Positions 1 through 9,174 of a stretch of 64,000 bases of DNA are shown piece after piece; positions within the stretch are counted from its first letter, which is position 1; each line of letters opens with the position of its first letter. The notes under the pieces were generated by a model, which saw only the letters and a program-made list of their open reading frames with translations, did not search any database and had not been told where the DNA came from. The position numbers and the translations under genes are program-made. Origin of the DNA: Ornithodoros turicata (lineage: Eukaryota; Arthropoda; Arachnida; Ixodida; Argasidae); NCBI RefSeq assembly GCF_037126465.1, contig NC_088203.1, forward strand, positions 50,939,581 through 51,003,580, written 5' to 3'.

Positions 1-45
1 TGACGAGCCGCAAACACGGCGAAACACGTGTCCTCTGGTGCTGTC
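1..45 (+). ncRNA. Hammerhead ribozyme motif, CACGTG type (cut by window edge)
   Basis: The window opens inside the core: the U of CUGACGA is base 1. Then come a 4-bp stem II (GCCG/CGGC) with a 6-base loop, GAAA at 21-24, the palindromic stem III sequence CACGTG at 25-30, and the cleavage triplet GUC ending at base 32. The 3' strand of stem I (CCTCTGG-like) follows. All core bases visible in the window match the consensus. The very short self-complementary stem III is typical of type I hammerheads that are thought to act as dimers. The 5' strand of stem I lies outside the window. Confidence 0.7.
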
Positions 46-252
46 GCATGGTTCCATGAGTATCTGTTTCTCTACGTGCAGCCATAGAAGCCATCTTAAT
101 CTGTAAGCTTGAACTTCAAACACGTCTAGCGTCATTTACTTATTTTTTAATGGCTTTCCCCCCCTTTATATATATATACATATATGTACAAAGTGAAAAT
201 AGCCGAAGCTCTGTAGCTGCACGTTAAGCATGTGTTTACAATTTGATCGAGC

Positions 253-308
253 ACTCCCAGCCGAGGACAGCTGTTTCGCTTTACTTCGAGCTCGTCAGCC
301 TGGCGCAG
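253..308 (-). ncRNA. Diverged hammerhead ribozyme motif
   Basis: On the minus strand: CTGACGA (plus 292-298), a 3-bp stem II (GCT/AGC) closing an 8-base loop, GAAA (plus 274-277), the palindrome CAGCTG and a GUC triplet (plus 266-268). Stem I can form between CCAGG and the downstream CTGG segment with an internal loop. The core matches the CUGANGA...GAAA consensus, although the loops differ from all other copies here, so it is an older or separate lineage. Confidence 0.55.
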
Positions 309-362
309 GGAAGTTACAAGATCTTGGGTCGGCGCAACAGTGCGTCTCGGCAACAAACGCCG

Positions 363-422
363 CCATGCCAGTACTGGACAGCTGTTTCGGCCTTCTTGGG
401 CCTCATCAGCAGTACGCAGGCG
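363..422 (-). ncRNA. Hammerhead ribozyme motif, CAGCTG type
   Basis: On the minus strand: stem I TACTG, core CTGATGA (plus 403-409), stem II GGCC/GGCC with loop CAAGAA, GAAA (plus 385-388), palindromic CAGCTG, the GUC triplet (plus 377-379), then CAGTA closing stem I. Every core position matches the consensus. An outer GCC/GGC helix with an internal loop completes stem I, as in type I hammerheads. I regard it as the best-preserved copy in the window. Confidence 0.75.
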
Positions 423-428
423 TTGCTG

Positions 429-488
429 CCTGCGTACTGCTGATGAGGCTCAAGAAGGCCGAAACAGCTATCCAGTACTGGCATGGCG
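429..488 (+). ncRNA. Hammerhead ribozyme motif with AUC triplet
   Basis: Core CTGATGA at 440-446, GAAA at 461-464, and stem I TACTG/CAGTA intact. The triplet is AUC (470-472) instead of GUC, which fits the NUH rule, but the change also breaks the CAGCTG palindrome of stem III (CAGCTA). Activity is therefore doubtful. It is the mirror copy of the motif at 363-422. Confidence 0.6.
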
Positions 489-610
489 ACGTTTGACTTA
501 CAAACATATGCTATACTTGCAGCCAAAGAGCTCCTGCTATTTATATAGCACCCTGACAGGAGGCATCACGTGTAACGTGACCCCTTCTGACGCCATCCGC
601 TCAAACGTTG

Positions 611-675
611 CCTGCCTGCGTACTGCTGATGAGGCACAAGATGGCCGAAACAGCTGTCCAGTACTGGCATGGCGA
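611..675 (+). ncRNA. Hammerhead ribozyme motif, CAGCTG type
   Basis: Core CTGATGA at 626-632, stem II GGC/GCC (633-646), GAAA at 647-650, palindromic CAGCTG at 651-656, GUC at 656-658 with predicted cleavage after 658, stem I TACTG (621-625) with CAGTA (659-663) and an outer GCC/GGC helix. It lies 184 bp downstream of the direct copy at 429, so cleavage at both sites would release an RNA of about 184 nt, within the size range of small retrozyme circles. Confidence 0.75.
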
Positions 676-842
676 CGTTTGACTTACAAACATATGCAGC
701 CATAGAAGCCATCTTAATCTGTAAGTTTGAGTTTCAAACACGTATAGCGTCATTTACTTATTTCTTAGGGGTTACTATCTATTAGGGGTCACTCAGCGAG
801 CGAGTGACCCCTGGTTTGCCAATCCCGAACGATGCGCAGCTA

Positions 843-890
843 CCCAGGGCCGACGAGCCGCAAACACGGCGAAACACGTGTCCTCTGGTG
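843..890 (+). ncRNA. Hammerhead-like motif with mutated core
   Basis: Same family as the motif at base 1: stem II GCCG/CGGC (857-870), GAAA 871-874, palindromic CACGTG 875-880, GUC 880-882 and a 6-bp stem I (844-849 with 883-888). The core reads CCGACGA instead of CUGACGA (T to C at 851), a change at an important core position, so this copy is probably inactive. Confidence 0.6.
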
Positions 891-1127
891 CTGTCGCATC
901 GTTCAATGAGTATCTGTTTCTCTACGTGCAGCCATAGAAGCCATCTTAACTGTAAGTTTGAATTTCAAACACGTCTAGCATCATTTCCTATTTTTTTAAT
1001 GGCTTTCCTCCCCTCTTTATATATATATACGTATATATATACGTTTGGGACTTATAAACATATGTTCAACGTGCAGCCAAAGAGCCTATGCTATTTTTTT
1101 TCACTATATATATATATATCTATGTAC

Positions 1128-2025
1128 ACAGGGTGTCCCAGCTAAATGTGACCATATTTTTGTAAAATATATCAATTTATATTTACTATATCCGAGATGA
1201 AATTAATTACAATATAGCACATGCTGAAGGGCACTCCCTAGAAGAGCATTAGCAGACTTCTAAGGCAATGTCTTAATTAACTTTCAATAATTACCTTTTT
1301 AATTATAAAAGCTACGAAGTTGCTCCAATGAGAACATCTGATCTCTTCTGTCACCAGATACCAAAGCCGTTTTCAGAACAAAAATCTGTTCGATAGATCG
1401 TCCGCAAAAAATTCGTGAAGGAACGCGATTTTTTCTTTATTTTGTTCATTGCGCATGAATAGGTGGCTTTCCTTCACCCCCGTGTGAGAGAGTCAATGAG
1501 CACAGTGCCGCCTCAGGCGTCCAAGATTAGCTTTAACTTGTGGAAACAAAACAAACACAAATCTATCGGGTGCCTCTATCGCAACTACCCTTATCTTGGG
1601 CTGCATTTTCTGTTTCTTTTTTTTTTCAGGACGCAAGAGGCGATAGTGTGCTCTTTCATCCTCTCGTATTGGGGGCGAAGGAAAGACGCTTCTCTAGAGA
1701 TGCGCAATGAATAAAATAAAGAAAAAAAATGTGTTCCTTCATGAATTTTTTGCGAACGATCTATCTAACGGATTTTTGTTTTGAAAACGACGTTGGTATC
1801 TGGTGACCGAAGAGATCAGATATACTCATTGGAACAACTTCGTAGCTTTTATAATTAAAAAGTTAATTATTGAAAGTTAATTAAGACATTGCCTTAGGAG
1901 TCTGCTAATGCCCTCCTACCTAGGGAGTGCCCTTCAGCATATGTTATATTGCAAGTGATTTCATCTCGAAAAAAGTGTTAGATATATTTTTAAAAAATAT
2001 GGTCAATTTAGCTGGGACACCCTGT
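1128..2025. mobile_element. Foldback element with about 330-bp inverted arms
   Basis: The left end reads ACAGGGTGTCCCAGCTAA and the right end is its reverse complement. The two arms (about 1128-1460 and 1700-2025) remain recognisably complementary along their whole length with scattered changes. The 240-bp centre has no coding signal that I recognise. Flanks are TA-rich, and a target duplication cannot be separated from the surrounding TA repeats. It is a non-autonomous DNA transposon of uncertain superfamily. Confidence 0.75.
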
Positions 2026-2040
2026 ATATATTGTAAGACA

Positions 2041-2640
2041 GCACAGCGTCGTGATGAGGATGTTTAATGAACGAACCACAGATGGAGAATGGCCGCGCGC
2101 GATCGAGACAGATCAGTAGTCGTCGCCTTGCTCACACTCCCGGACTCCTCGCCTTCGGAGAAGGGACCTCCTGGAACGTCACGCCAAGAAGATGGCCGGG
2201 GCGGGAGGGTACCGAAAAAAGCGACGCCGTGGACGACGTGCAGGACGAACAGAGAATGACAAGCTGAATGTAGGCTATGAATCATTTACATAGGATTATG
2301 CTCATTGCCTCTACGTGGCCTTCACTGCACAGTGGCGCTACCGCTTGAGACAAGTTAACTCTCAAGTTAAAGCTTCGGAGTCTCTCCGACTTCCTGCTCC
2401 CATACCCGCCCGCGCACTGGTAGAGGGTAGACTTCTCTCTTCAGCAGCGCGGCGAAAAGGCAACGAGCCGGATAGGAAGAAGGGTTGCGCCGCTGTTGTG
2501 GCTGTGTAGTTACTGGTAGTCCGTAAAAGTTAGTGATAGTAATAGCTGGTGATAGTTTGCGATGGATAGAGGTGAATAGACGTGGATAGGGGTTGGTAGT
2601 GGCCGGCTGTAAACGAAAAAAAAAAACACGTGAGAGTAGC
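2041..2640. other. No gene; possible 5' region of the following LINE
   Basis: A GC-richer stretch without a convincing reading frame. Positions 2080-2130 share an 'agaatggccgcgc' segment and following bases with 21398-21440, so this is repeated DNA. It ends in an A-run (2618-2628) just before LINE endonuclease-like coding sequence starts, and may be the untranslated leader of that element. Confidence 0.35.
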
Positions 2641-4700
2641 ATATGTCTAATGCTAACATATTTTCGCCGAATCAATTACATTATTCGTCCTTCAATTTGG
2701 TAACTGTTATTCTGACCTCGTTATCGGAACCGAAGCTTGGTTATCTCCAGCTGTTCATAATGATGAAATTACCGCACTCTCACCGGAGTTTAATTTCTAT
2801 CGCTATGATTGTGGTTGTCGTCGTGAGGCGTTATTCTGAATGGTGTCAGGCGGGACATTCTTTGCGCCCCTGTTTACGTCGCATCTCGACTGGAAACGTG
2901 TTGGGTTAATATTAGGTTTGTGCATATGAACCTGTGTGTCAGTGTATTTTACAGACCACCTGACCATTTTATTCCACGGTTTTGCGTTCTGTTATTGGTG
3001 CTTGTTCCTCTTTTTCCTAATACAAAAATTTGTGTATTTGGCGATTTCAATTATTCAGGCATTGACTGGTCTGTTCCCAGTGGTGTTTCTCTTGAAGAAT
3101 CTAACTTTGTTGACGTATGTGTGCCCTTTGGATTGTCAGAGCTAGTGCATGAATCAAGTAGGGTTTCATCCTTCAGGTCATCAATTCTTTGCCTAATTTT
3201 TGTAAATGATCCTACTATCTGGTGATATTTCATTCCCACTCTCCCTGAGTGACCACGAAGCTATCCACGTGTCGTTACGCTTATCGCGCCCTTGGAAGCC
3301 ATCTGCGCGAAAAACTATAAAAAATGTATGACAGGGCTGCAACCGTCGTTCATTTCTAGCTTTAATTCATGATTCATGCACAGTTGACTGGCAGCTGCTT
3401 CGTACTAAAATTAAGCAGTTGTTGGGTGCACACGTTCTTACAGCTGTAATGCGCCAGTTCTCCACTTCACAGTGGTGCTTCGGCGGCCTCAGGAAACTCA
3501 GTAACAGGAGGAAACAGTTATTCCATCAGGCAAAGCGAACTTGCTCTAGCTCTGCCTATACATAAGGTATTGGGAGTGTTTAGCGCTTCATACTAAACTA
3601 AACTAATTTCTGTTCAGTTCAGCTTGTGGCCATGCTTTCTGACAACCCTCGCAAGTTCTGGTGAACCATTCACACTTCTCGTGTTTATCCTATGTCTCTG
3701 CCGAGCACCGAGGGCTCTAAACTTGTCGTTGCTCTCTGCGCAGTTGCCTTCAACGAGGCCTTCACAAGTGTTTCTACGAAAGATGTACCTGTGGGTCTTT
3801 CAGATGCTACCATGTCATGCAGTATTTCTGTTCCGATTGATAGAATTGTGGTCACGGAGGCAGGGATAATGAAAATTATCGATCAACTGAAGTTATCGTC
3901 TTCATATGGACTATACTACGCTACTCCACGCTAAGGTTCTGAAAGATATATAGCAAACATCTCAATTATATGTGTGTGTCATTCACACGCAGTCCCTTGA
4001 TCAGGGTGCGGTCCCGAGTGGCTGGGGGCACGCGAAGGTTAGTTCCGTTTTCAAGAGCGGGAACAGGTCATCACTCCTCTATCTGGTCATTTGCAAACTA
4101 ATAACTTCTTCAAAATAAAAGCAAGGCTTTCGTAAACGGCTCACCTGTGAAAGAATTAGCATCAGTTCTCTGCGATATCGCATCCCACAAGGATCACTCT
4201 ACCCAGACAAACGCAATGTCTCTGAACTTTAGAAAAACATTCAATTCTGTGTCATGCTGGCCTACTTCGTAAACTCTCTGCTCAGTGTTAACCCTGATGT
4301 CCCCCGCTGGATCCTTCAGTTACCTTTCTGACCGAACGCAGGGCGCTTCTGGACGACACTCTTTCTCCTTTCCTCCCTGTTTATTCCGGTGTTCCGCAAG
4401 CCTCCGTTCTCGGACCTCTGCTTTTCCTTATCGCCATTAACGATTAGTTCTTAACTAGTTCTTTAACATCCTCTACCACGCTCTTTGCAGGTGACTGTGT
4501 CCTCTATCAACCTATACGTTCTTTTTCTCACCAGTTGGCCCTCCAGCAGGCCATCAACTCCATCATTACTTGGTGTACTTTATGGATGCTGCCGCTGAAT
4601 GCGCCAGCCACTCGTATCCATAATTAACTTTGCCTCATTCCATTGTAATCTGACTGCATATCTTAAATGCGTCGTCGTGGGTATGTTTATGGAACGAACC
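2640..4700 (+). pseudogene. Decayed CR1/L2-like non-LTR retrotransposon
   Basis: Translating and allowing frame changes gives an endonuclease domain (about 2650-3230). It includes the YRPP motif near 2952 and the GDFN motif near 3040 that carries catalytic residues of the APE-type fold. Remnants of a linker and a reverse transcriptase follow, with a 'GVPQ..VLGPLLF'-type motif near 4390-4430. Many stops and frameshifts interrupt it (for example after 3225, around 3560 and at 3934), so it is long dead. The family, by motif spacing, is CR1/L2 or Jockey-like. A fragment at 28855-29075 may be of the same kind. Confidence 0.7.
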
Positions 4701-4987
4701 AGGGGGCTTAATCGTTTCACACTTTCAACTCAACGGCACGCGACTGCTGAACGAGTCGTTCAGGCTTATGCTTGGTTCACACTGTTGCATTTTCATGCGT
4801 TACGGATGCGGCGCGACACGGTTGTCATGACAACGAAGCACGACACTCCGAAAAGCACACGCACCGCAAGAGTTGAGCTCGACCGAACTCCATGCGGTAC
4901 GGGCTACCTGCGGAGATGCAGCTGACCAATGAGCGAACGCGCTCCGCGCAAGCGCATCACTGCTGTGCTGTCGCGTGCTTTTCCAAC

Positions 4988-6271
4988 ATGGCTGCCTCCG
5001 GTGAAAGCACGTTGGCAAAACAAGAAGCTCTAATTTCAGAGGTCGAGAAATACCCGTGGCTCTACGACCCACGCCGAGCCGAGTACAGAGATTCATTAAT
5101 GCGGGAAAATTCCTGGATTTCTATTGCAGGAGCGCTGAGCATGCCAAGTAAGTTGAAATGCTTGCACGTCATAGTTACCGAAACGCGTAGCTCGCACAGT
5201 GATTTCGCAGCTCTGTGTTTTCAGTCGATGACTGTCAGCGTATGTGGAGGAACATACGTGACCGCCTGTCCCGTGAACTAAGGAATTCTTTGCCGAGCGG
5301 ATCGGCAACGCCGTGCGAGTCAAGTTGGCCCCTTCTAAAATACCTGGGTTTTTTTATTGATAAAATAAAGCCTCGATGAGTGTTCCCAACGAAAGACATA
5401 CATGTTTGTTCGTTTGTTACCTGGTGTGTAGGAAGTTGTTAGCCTTTTCCCTGCTCATTGACCAGGCAACGAAGGATGTTGACATATGTATATTTTCAGC
5501 CGTGCGAATAAAGGTACGGTCGCCAGCAAAATTCAAGGAGCTGCAGGATCGAGCCCAAACGAACCAGCCGCAGGAACATCAACGTCCCCGCAGGGTTAGA
5601 TAGACAATTTAAGTAGCTTTACTCTGTCATTCGCTTGTGTCCAGTGCTTGGTGTGAACGAATCAGATCACTTCACTTTTTCTTGACGGTAGAGATCCTGC
5701 TTGCGATAGTGGACCAGCAGAGCGAAAGGTGTGGTGAGGAACTGTTGCCAGGTGAAAGCTCAGGCAGTCTACCCCCCAGCTCTCACACATCAGAAGACAG
5801 TGCTTCCCCTATGGTACGTTATCTCAGGGCGCAGAAAGCATGTGAAATGTTGTACATTGAACACAACTATGCTTGGTGATCAATATCAAGGTCTTTGTTG
5901 TGTGAAGTTAACATGGAAATATTACTGTGTTTCTCTTCCATTTGCAGGACATGACACGGGGTAGTCTTGTTCCCTCATCAGCTTTCCGGTCATTGGAAGC
6001 GGCGGAGAGAACTGACCAGGTGCGACTTTTTGCAAAACCCAAGAGAAAAAGGAAAAGCGACGATGATGCCCTTGTTGAGGTATTAGCTGCAGCAAGTACT
6101 AAAATGTCAACGAACGAATGCCAACAGCCACACATCGACGTGTCTGACTGCGACCTTATGTTTCTACTGAGCCTGAAAACAACACTAAAAAGCCTAAATG
6201 TTGAAGCAAGGCAACTGGCAAAAATCAAAATACAGCAATTGTTGTTTGACTTACAGTTCTCGTCACTGTAG
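4988..6271 (+). CDS. MADF-BESS DNA-binding protein, Harbinger accessory gene
   Basis: The start at 4988 sits in a good context (aacATGgct). Exon 1 is 4988-5147 (donor GTAAGT) and exon 2 begins at 5225 after TTTTCAG. Joined, they give a MADF domain (residues about 14-95) with the usual tryptophan and 'RMWRNIRDR' helix, followed by 'WPLLKYLGF'. Exon 2 then meets TGA at 5377-5379. Three further phase-compatible exons follow (5500-5594, about 5718-5813, 5948-6271). The last ends in a BESS motif ('DLMFLLSLKTTLKSL') and a basic KRKRK stretch. Exons 3-5 join each other in phase 0, but exon 2 to 3 needs a donor before the TGA that I cannot find. So either a short MADF-only protein is made or a mutation or assembly error hides the join. 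In Harbinger elements this protein partners the transposase for nuclear import and end binding. Confidence 0.8.
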
Positions 6272-6508
6272 TAGGGTCTCGTTGTCTTCACAAATGTAAA
6301 CAGTTAATTTGAGATTTTGCATTGGGGCACAACTCCTATTCTTCACAGATGTTTTAAAGTGTATGTGATTCTTCAGGCTCTGACCATGAAAACCATGGTA
6401 GTAACCATGAATAGTAGTCATGAACTTGCAGGGGCAGCAAGTATGGTGCGGTTTTCTTGGTTGCCACTAGGCGTGCAGCTGTCATAAAAACAAAGTCAAA
6501 GTTGTTGG

Positions 6509-6514
6509 AATAAA
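6509..6514 (+). terminator. Polyadenylation signal of the MADF-BESS gene
   Basis: AATAAA, 238 bases after the stop codon of the BESS exon, the first canonical hexamer downstream on this strand. Confidence 0.5.
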
Positions 6515-7279
6515 AACGTTTCTATTATATACAGATTCTTGCTTTAACTGGTACATTGTGATACATGCCTTAGGTAGAACTTGCTTAACAATATTTTGTA
6601 CCACAAACATATACACATGTCTACAATAGGATGTCGTACACCTGATGGCATGTGGACCGTTACTGCAAAACAGTTACTACACACAAAACAAACATGTTAC
6701 TACAAATGTTGTTGTAGCAGAAGTATAGCACTGGTTCTTTTTCCGTATTGATTGCCATCTGCCTGAGGTTTTGTATTCAACAAGGTTTTTCTGTCTTTCC
6801 AGAATTTTTTGCTACAAATGAGGTAATAGCTTCCAGGCATGGGCCCGGTTTCACCAATGCCAACATTTGAACCGAGACCAACAGCCCATTAATTTGGATT
6901 TAACGAACTCTGCTTAACTAAAGGGAGTTATTGTCACTGAAACATTCATCACATAACCAACTAATGTTCATAAAAAATCACATTCATTATATGAAGATGA
7001 CGGGGGAGCTTAAAGGGACTATCGCATCCGTCCCGGTTGATTCCGAAACTATAGCGCCGTTTTACTCGTCGTTCGTCGCCAACAATTACACAAAAAGTCC
7101 GACACGAAGAAGTGGAGTAGTTTCTGTGCAGTTTGATGGAAAACATAGCCGTAGCAGACGACGGACGTTGAGGGTTTTCTGGTATTCCCTCTCCGCAAAC
7201 GTCACGCAGCCGCACCAATCAGGGAGCGACTGTCGGGACGTCGTCTGCCAGGGAAACCGCGTAGAGCCTAGCTGTGATC

Positions 7280-8150
7280 ATGTCGGACGTCGAAAGCGAA
7301 AGTTTTTCCTCGTCGCTGCTGGATGAATTCAGTGAGGACAGCTCGGACGACGTGGTGTCAGACGGTGATCCGTATTCAACGGACCCACTTCCGCTTCATC
7401 CTCCGATCAACAGGGATGCAGTTGTTCGCGAAGTCACGCAAAACGATGACTTTCGGTAAGTCAGATTATCACATTGTACGCATCGCACCCACTGCAATTA
7501 CGCTATCAACCGATTGTTGGACTGGTACTTGAAAAACGACAGGTGTCTGTGCGGCGTCTGCAGTCCGGAGCAACCAGACGAATACTTGTGCTGCACCTCA
7601 GTGAGCCAGGTTGCAGCTCTGTGTGACAGTGCTGGCGTGCAGTGCATCACCGAGCACCGTCTGTTCCACGACTTCTGTCTGCGGAGGGAAATGCTGGCGG
7701 TGAATGCACGCCAGTACTGCCGCTACGACTATCGGCTGCGGCTGTTGGATCTGACAGACAACAGGTATGTCGTTTCCTAGGGCGGGTATGGTAATAGTCC
7801 CTTACAGCAACCACAGCTGTATTTTAACCGATATGTAGGAGTTTCATCTTGTAATGCAACCTTTAATGCAGTGTTCTATAGATATGTTGGAATATACTAG
7901 GATATTTGCAGTTGTCTTTTCGTCACCTCTTATGTACGCGAGTTGGTCATCCTTTTTTGCTGCAGTATCGCTGAAATTGACTTTCCTTATATCTTTACAT
8001 AGGTGTCTGAGGTTCACAGCCTACTCTATATTTGCCAGTTGGGTCTGGGGCTACCTCGGACCTAGAAATATGCGACAAATTCCAGGCTGCGCTGTGCGAG
8101 CGATTCGAAGAGAGCACCCGTCGCCTTCATACCAAGGGTATCTTTCTTAA
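7280..8150 (+). CDS. P2X7 C-terminal ballast-like domain protein carried by the Kolobok element
   Basis: Three exons with consensus splice sites: 7280-7455 (donor GTAAGT), 7543-7764 (acceptor ACAG, donor GTATGT) and 8003-8150 (acceptor ATAG). The lengths sum to 546 bases, an exact multiple of three, giving 181 residues and TAA. Residues 1-58 are an acidic, serine-rich tail. Residues about 60-180 show the cysteine-rich fold seen at the cytoplasmic end of the P2X7 receptor: C-x-C-x2-C, a CC pair, 'CITEH', a second half with 'FASWVWGYLG' and 'PGCAVRAIRREHP'. There is no channel part and no membrane segment. In P2X7 this zinc- and nucleotide-binding domain is intracellular. Here it is a stand-alone protein of unknown role in the transposon, possibly DNA- or protein-binding. 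Confidence 0.8.
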
Positions 8151-8761
8151 GAATGGTATGTTTTCAGCATACATATATTATATGCATCTGCTGGCTGATT
8201 CCCTTTTCATGGTTATACCTTCATATTAACAAGGCTGTATACTTCAGTGAACATAAAAGGAGTAGGTAAGCTAGAGGGTGTCGACCTGATATTATTGGCG
8301 TGAGTGTACATTTCTGTACATTTATCACACTGTAAGGCTTCAAAGCCACATACCTCACTTCCTTTTTTTGAAACATCTAACTCATTAAGCTAATGCTCAT
8401 AAAAAGATCATGTACCTTTTTTCAAATGTGATGAAAATCAAGAGCCACAAGCTGCCGTGTCGAAAGCAGTACATGCACCACACATACCGAAAAACCTCCC
8501 GGATAGCACGAATATAAATTCTTTGGTGTTTTTCGTTTTAATATTTTTTTTGCATAACAAAATGCTACAGTGGTATTTAATATCCATGCACAGATGGTGA
8601 TGATACTGTTGTTCACAATTTCAGTAGATTCCAGGCTGCTGTCTTCTCAGAACTGCCCATGTGCTGGAATGAAAAAAAATGTTAACTTGGTTATAATAAA
8701 ATATAGTTTTGCAATTCAGCATATCCATAAGACTTCTTTTCGTACAACAGGTACTGCTTAA

Positions 8762-9030
8762 AGGGGCTGCTGCATCCGTCCCAATTGATTGTGCCACTGC
8801 AGTGACATTTTTTTCTACGTTGCTCACTGACAATCATGTGGGCAAGAGCGGATGACGGATATTAGAGTATTTCAAAATTCCTTCTCTGAAAATTGGAGCA
8901 AACGTCACACACACAAGGCTGATAGTTGCTGAGAGTGACAAATTTGTCTTCAGCTGTTTATGGAAGTGAATTTTGGCCAAGTTAACTGTTAAGCGACGAC
9001 TAACGTACACACATAGATGCGATAGTCCCT
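8762..9030. mobile_element. Kolobok-related MITE nested in the Kolobok element
   Basis: A 269-bp element flanked by TTAA (8758-8761 and 9031-9034). The right end is the intact Kolobok terminus (AGGGACTATCGCATC read inward). The left end is a mutated version (AGGGGCTGCTGCATCCG). The following 30 bases resemble the left end of the surrounding element, so this looks like a deletion derivative of a relative that can be moved by the same transposase. Confidence 0.8.
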
Positions 9031-9174
9031 TTAATGATTTTAGTTATGCAATTATCAAAATGGGTTTGAGAATTAATATGCAATGTCATATGAGGTGGGT
9101 TGATCTACAAGCAACGCTTGTCTTTGCGTAAAGCATTGGTTGGCCCTGAAAAGGGCCGTTTGTGATGTCATATG

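Larger units (their letters stand above)
354..497. repeat. Near-perfect inverted repeat formed by two head-to-head hammerheads
   Basis: Arms of about 69 bp (354-422 and 429-497) are separated by a 6-bp spacer, GTTGCT. Each arm contains a complete hammerhead motif, pointing away from the other. As RNA or single-stranded DNA the block would fold into a long hairpin that masks both ribozymes. Differences between the arms are a few substitutions only, so the inversion is recent or maintained. Confidence 0.85.
1..1100. repeat. Repeat array carrying six hammerhead motifs
   Basis: About 1.1 kb of related, partly inverted repeat units. The block at 1-160 recurs at 851-1010 (period about 850 bp), and a shared segment beginning with 'gcagccatagaagccatc' occurs near 80, 695 and 930. 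The interval between the two direct hammerhead copies at 429 and 613 is about 184 bp. Dinucleotide TA runs lie at 165-185, 1015-1060 and 1104-1120. Each unit carries a hammerhead-like core. This is the organisation known for satellite-like or retroelement-borne hammerheads (Penelope-like element terminal repeats and retrozymes). No protein-coding sequence was recognised in it. The array continues beyond the left edge of the window. Confidence 0.65.

Noticed and set aside
7014..9030. Kolobok element ending at the first right-hand terminus (9030) instead of 16698
   Set aside because: The left end at 8762 pairs better with 9030 in size and has its own TTAA pair. The 7014 end is identical to the 16698 end, and the genes between need the longer span.
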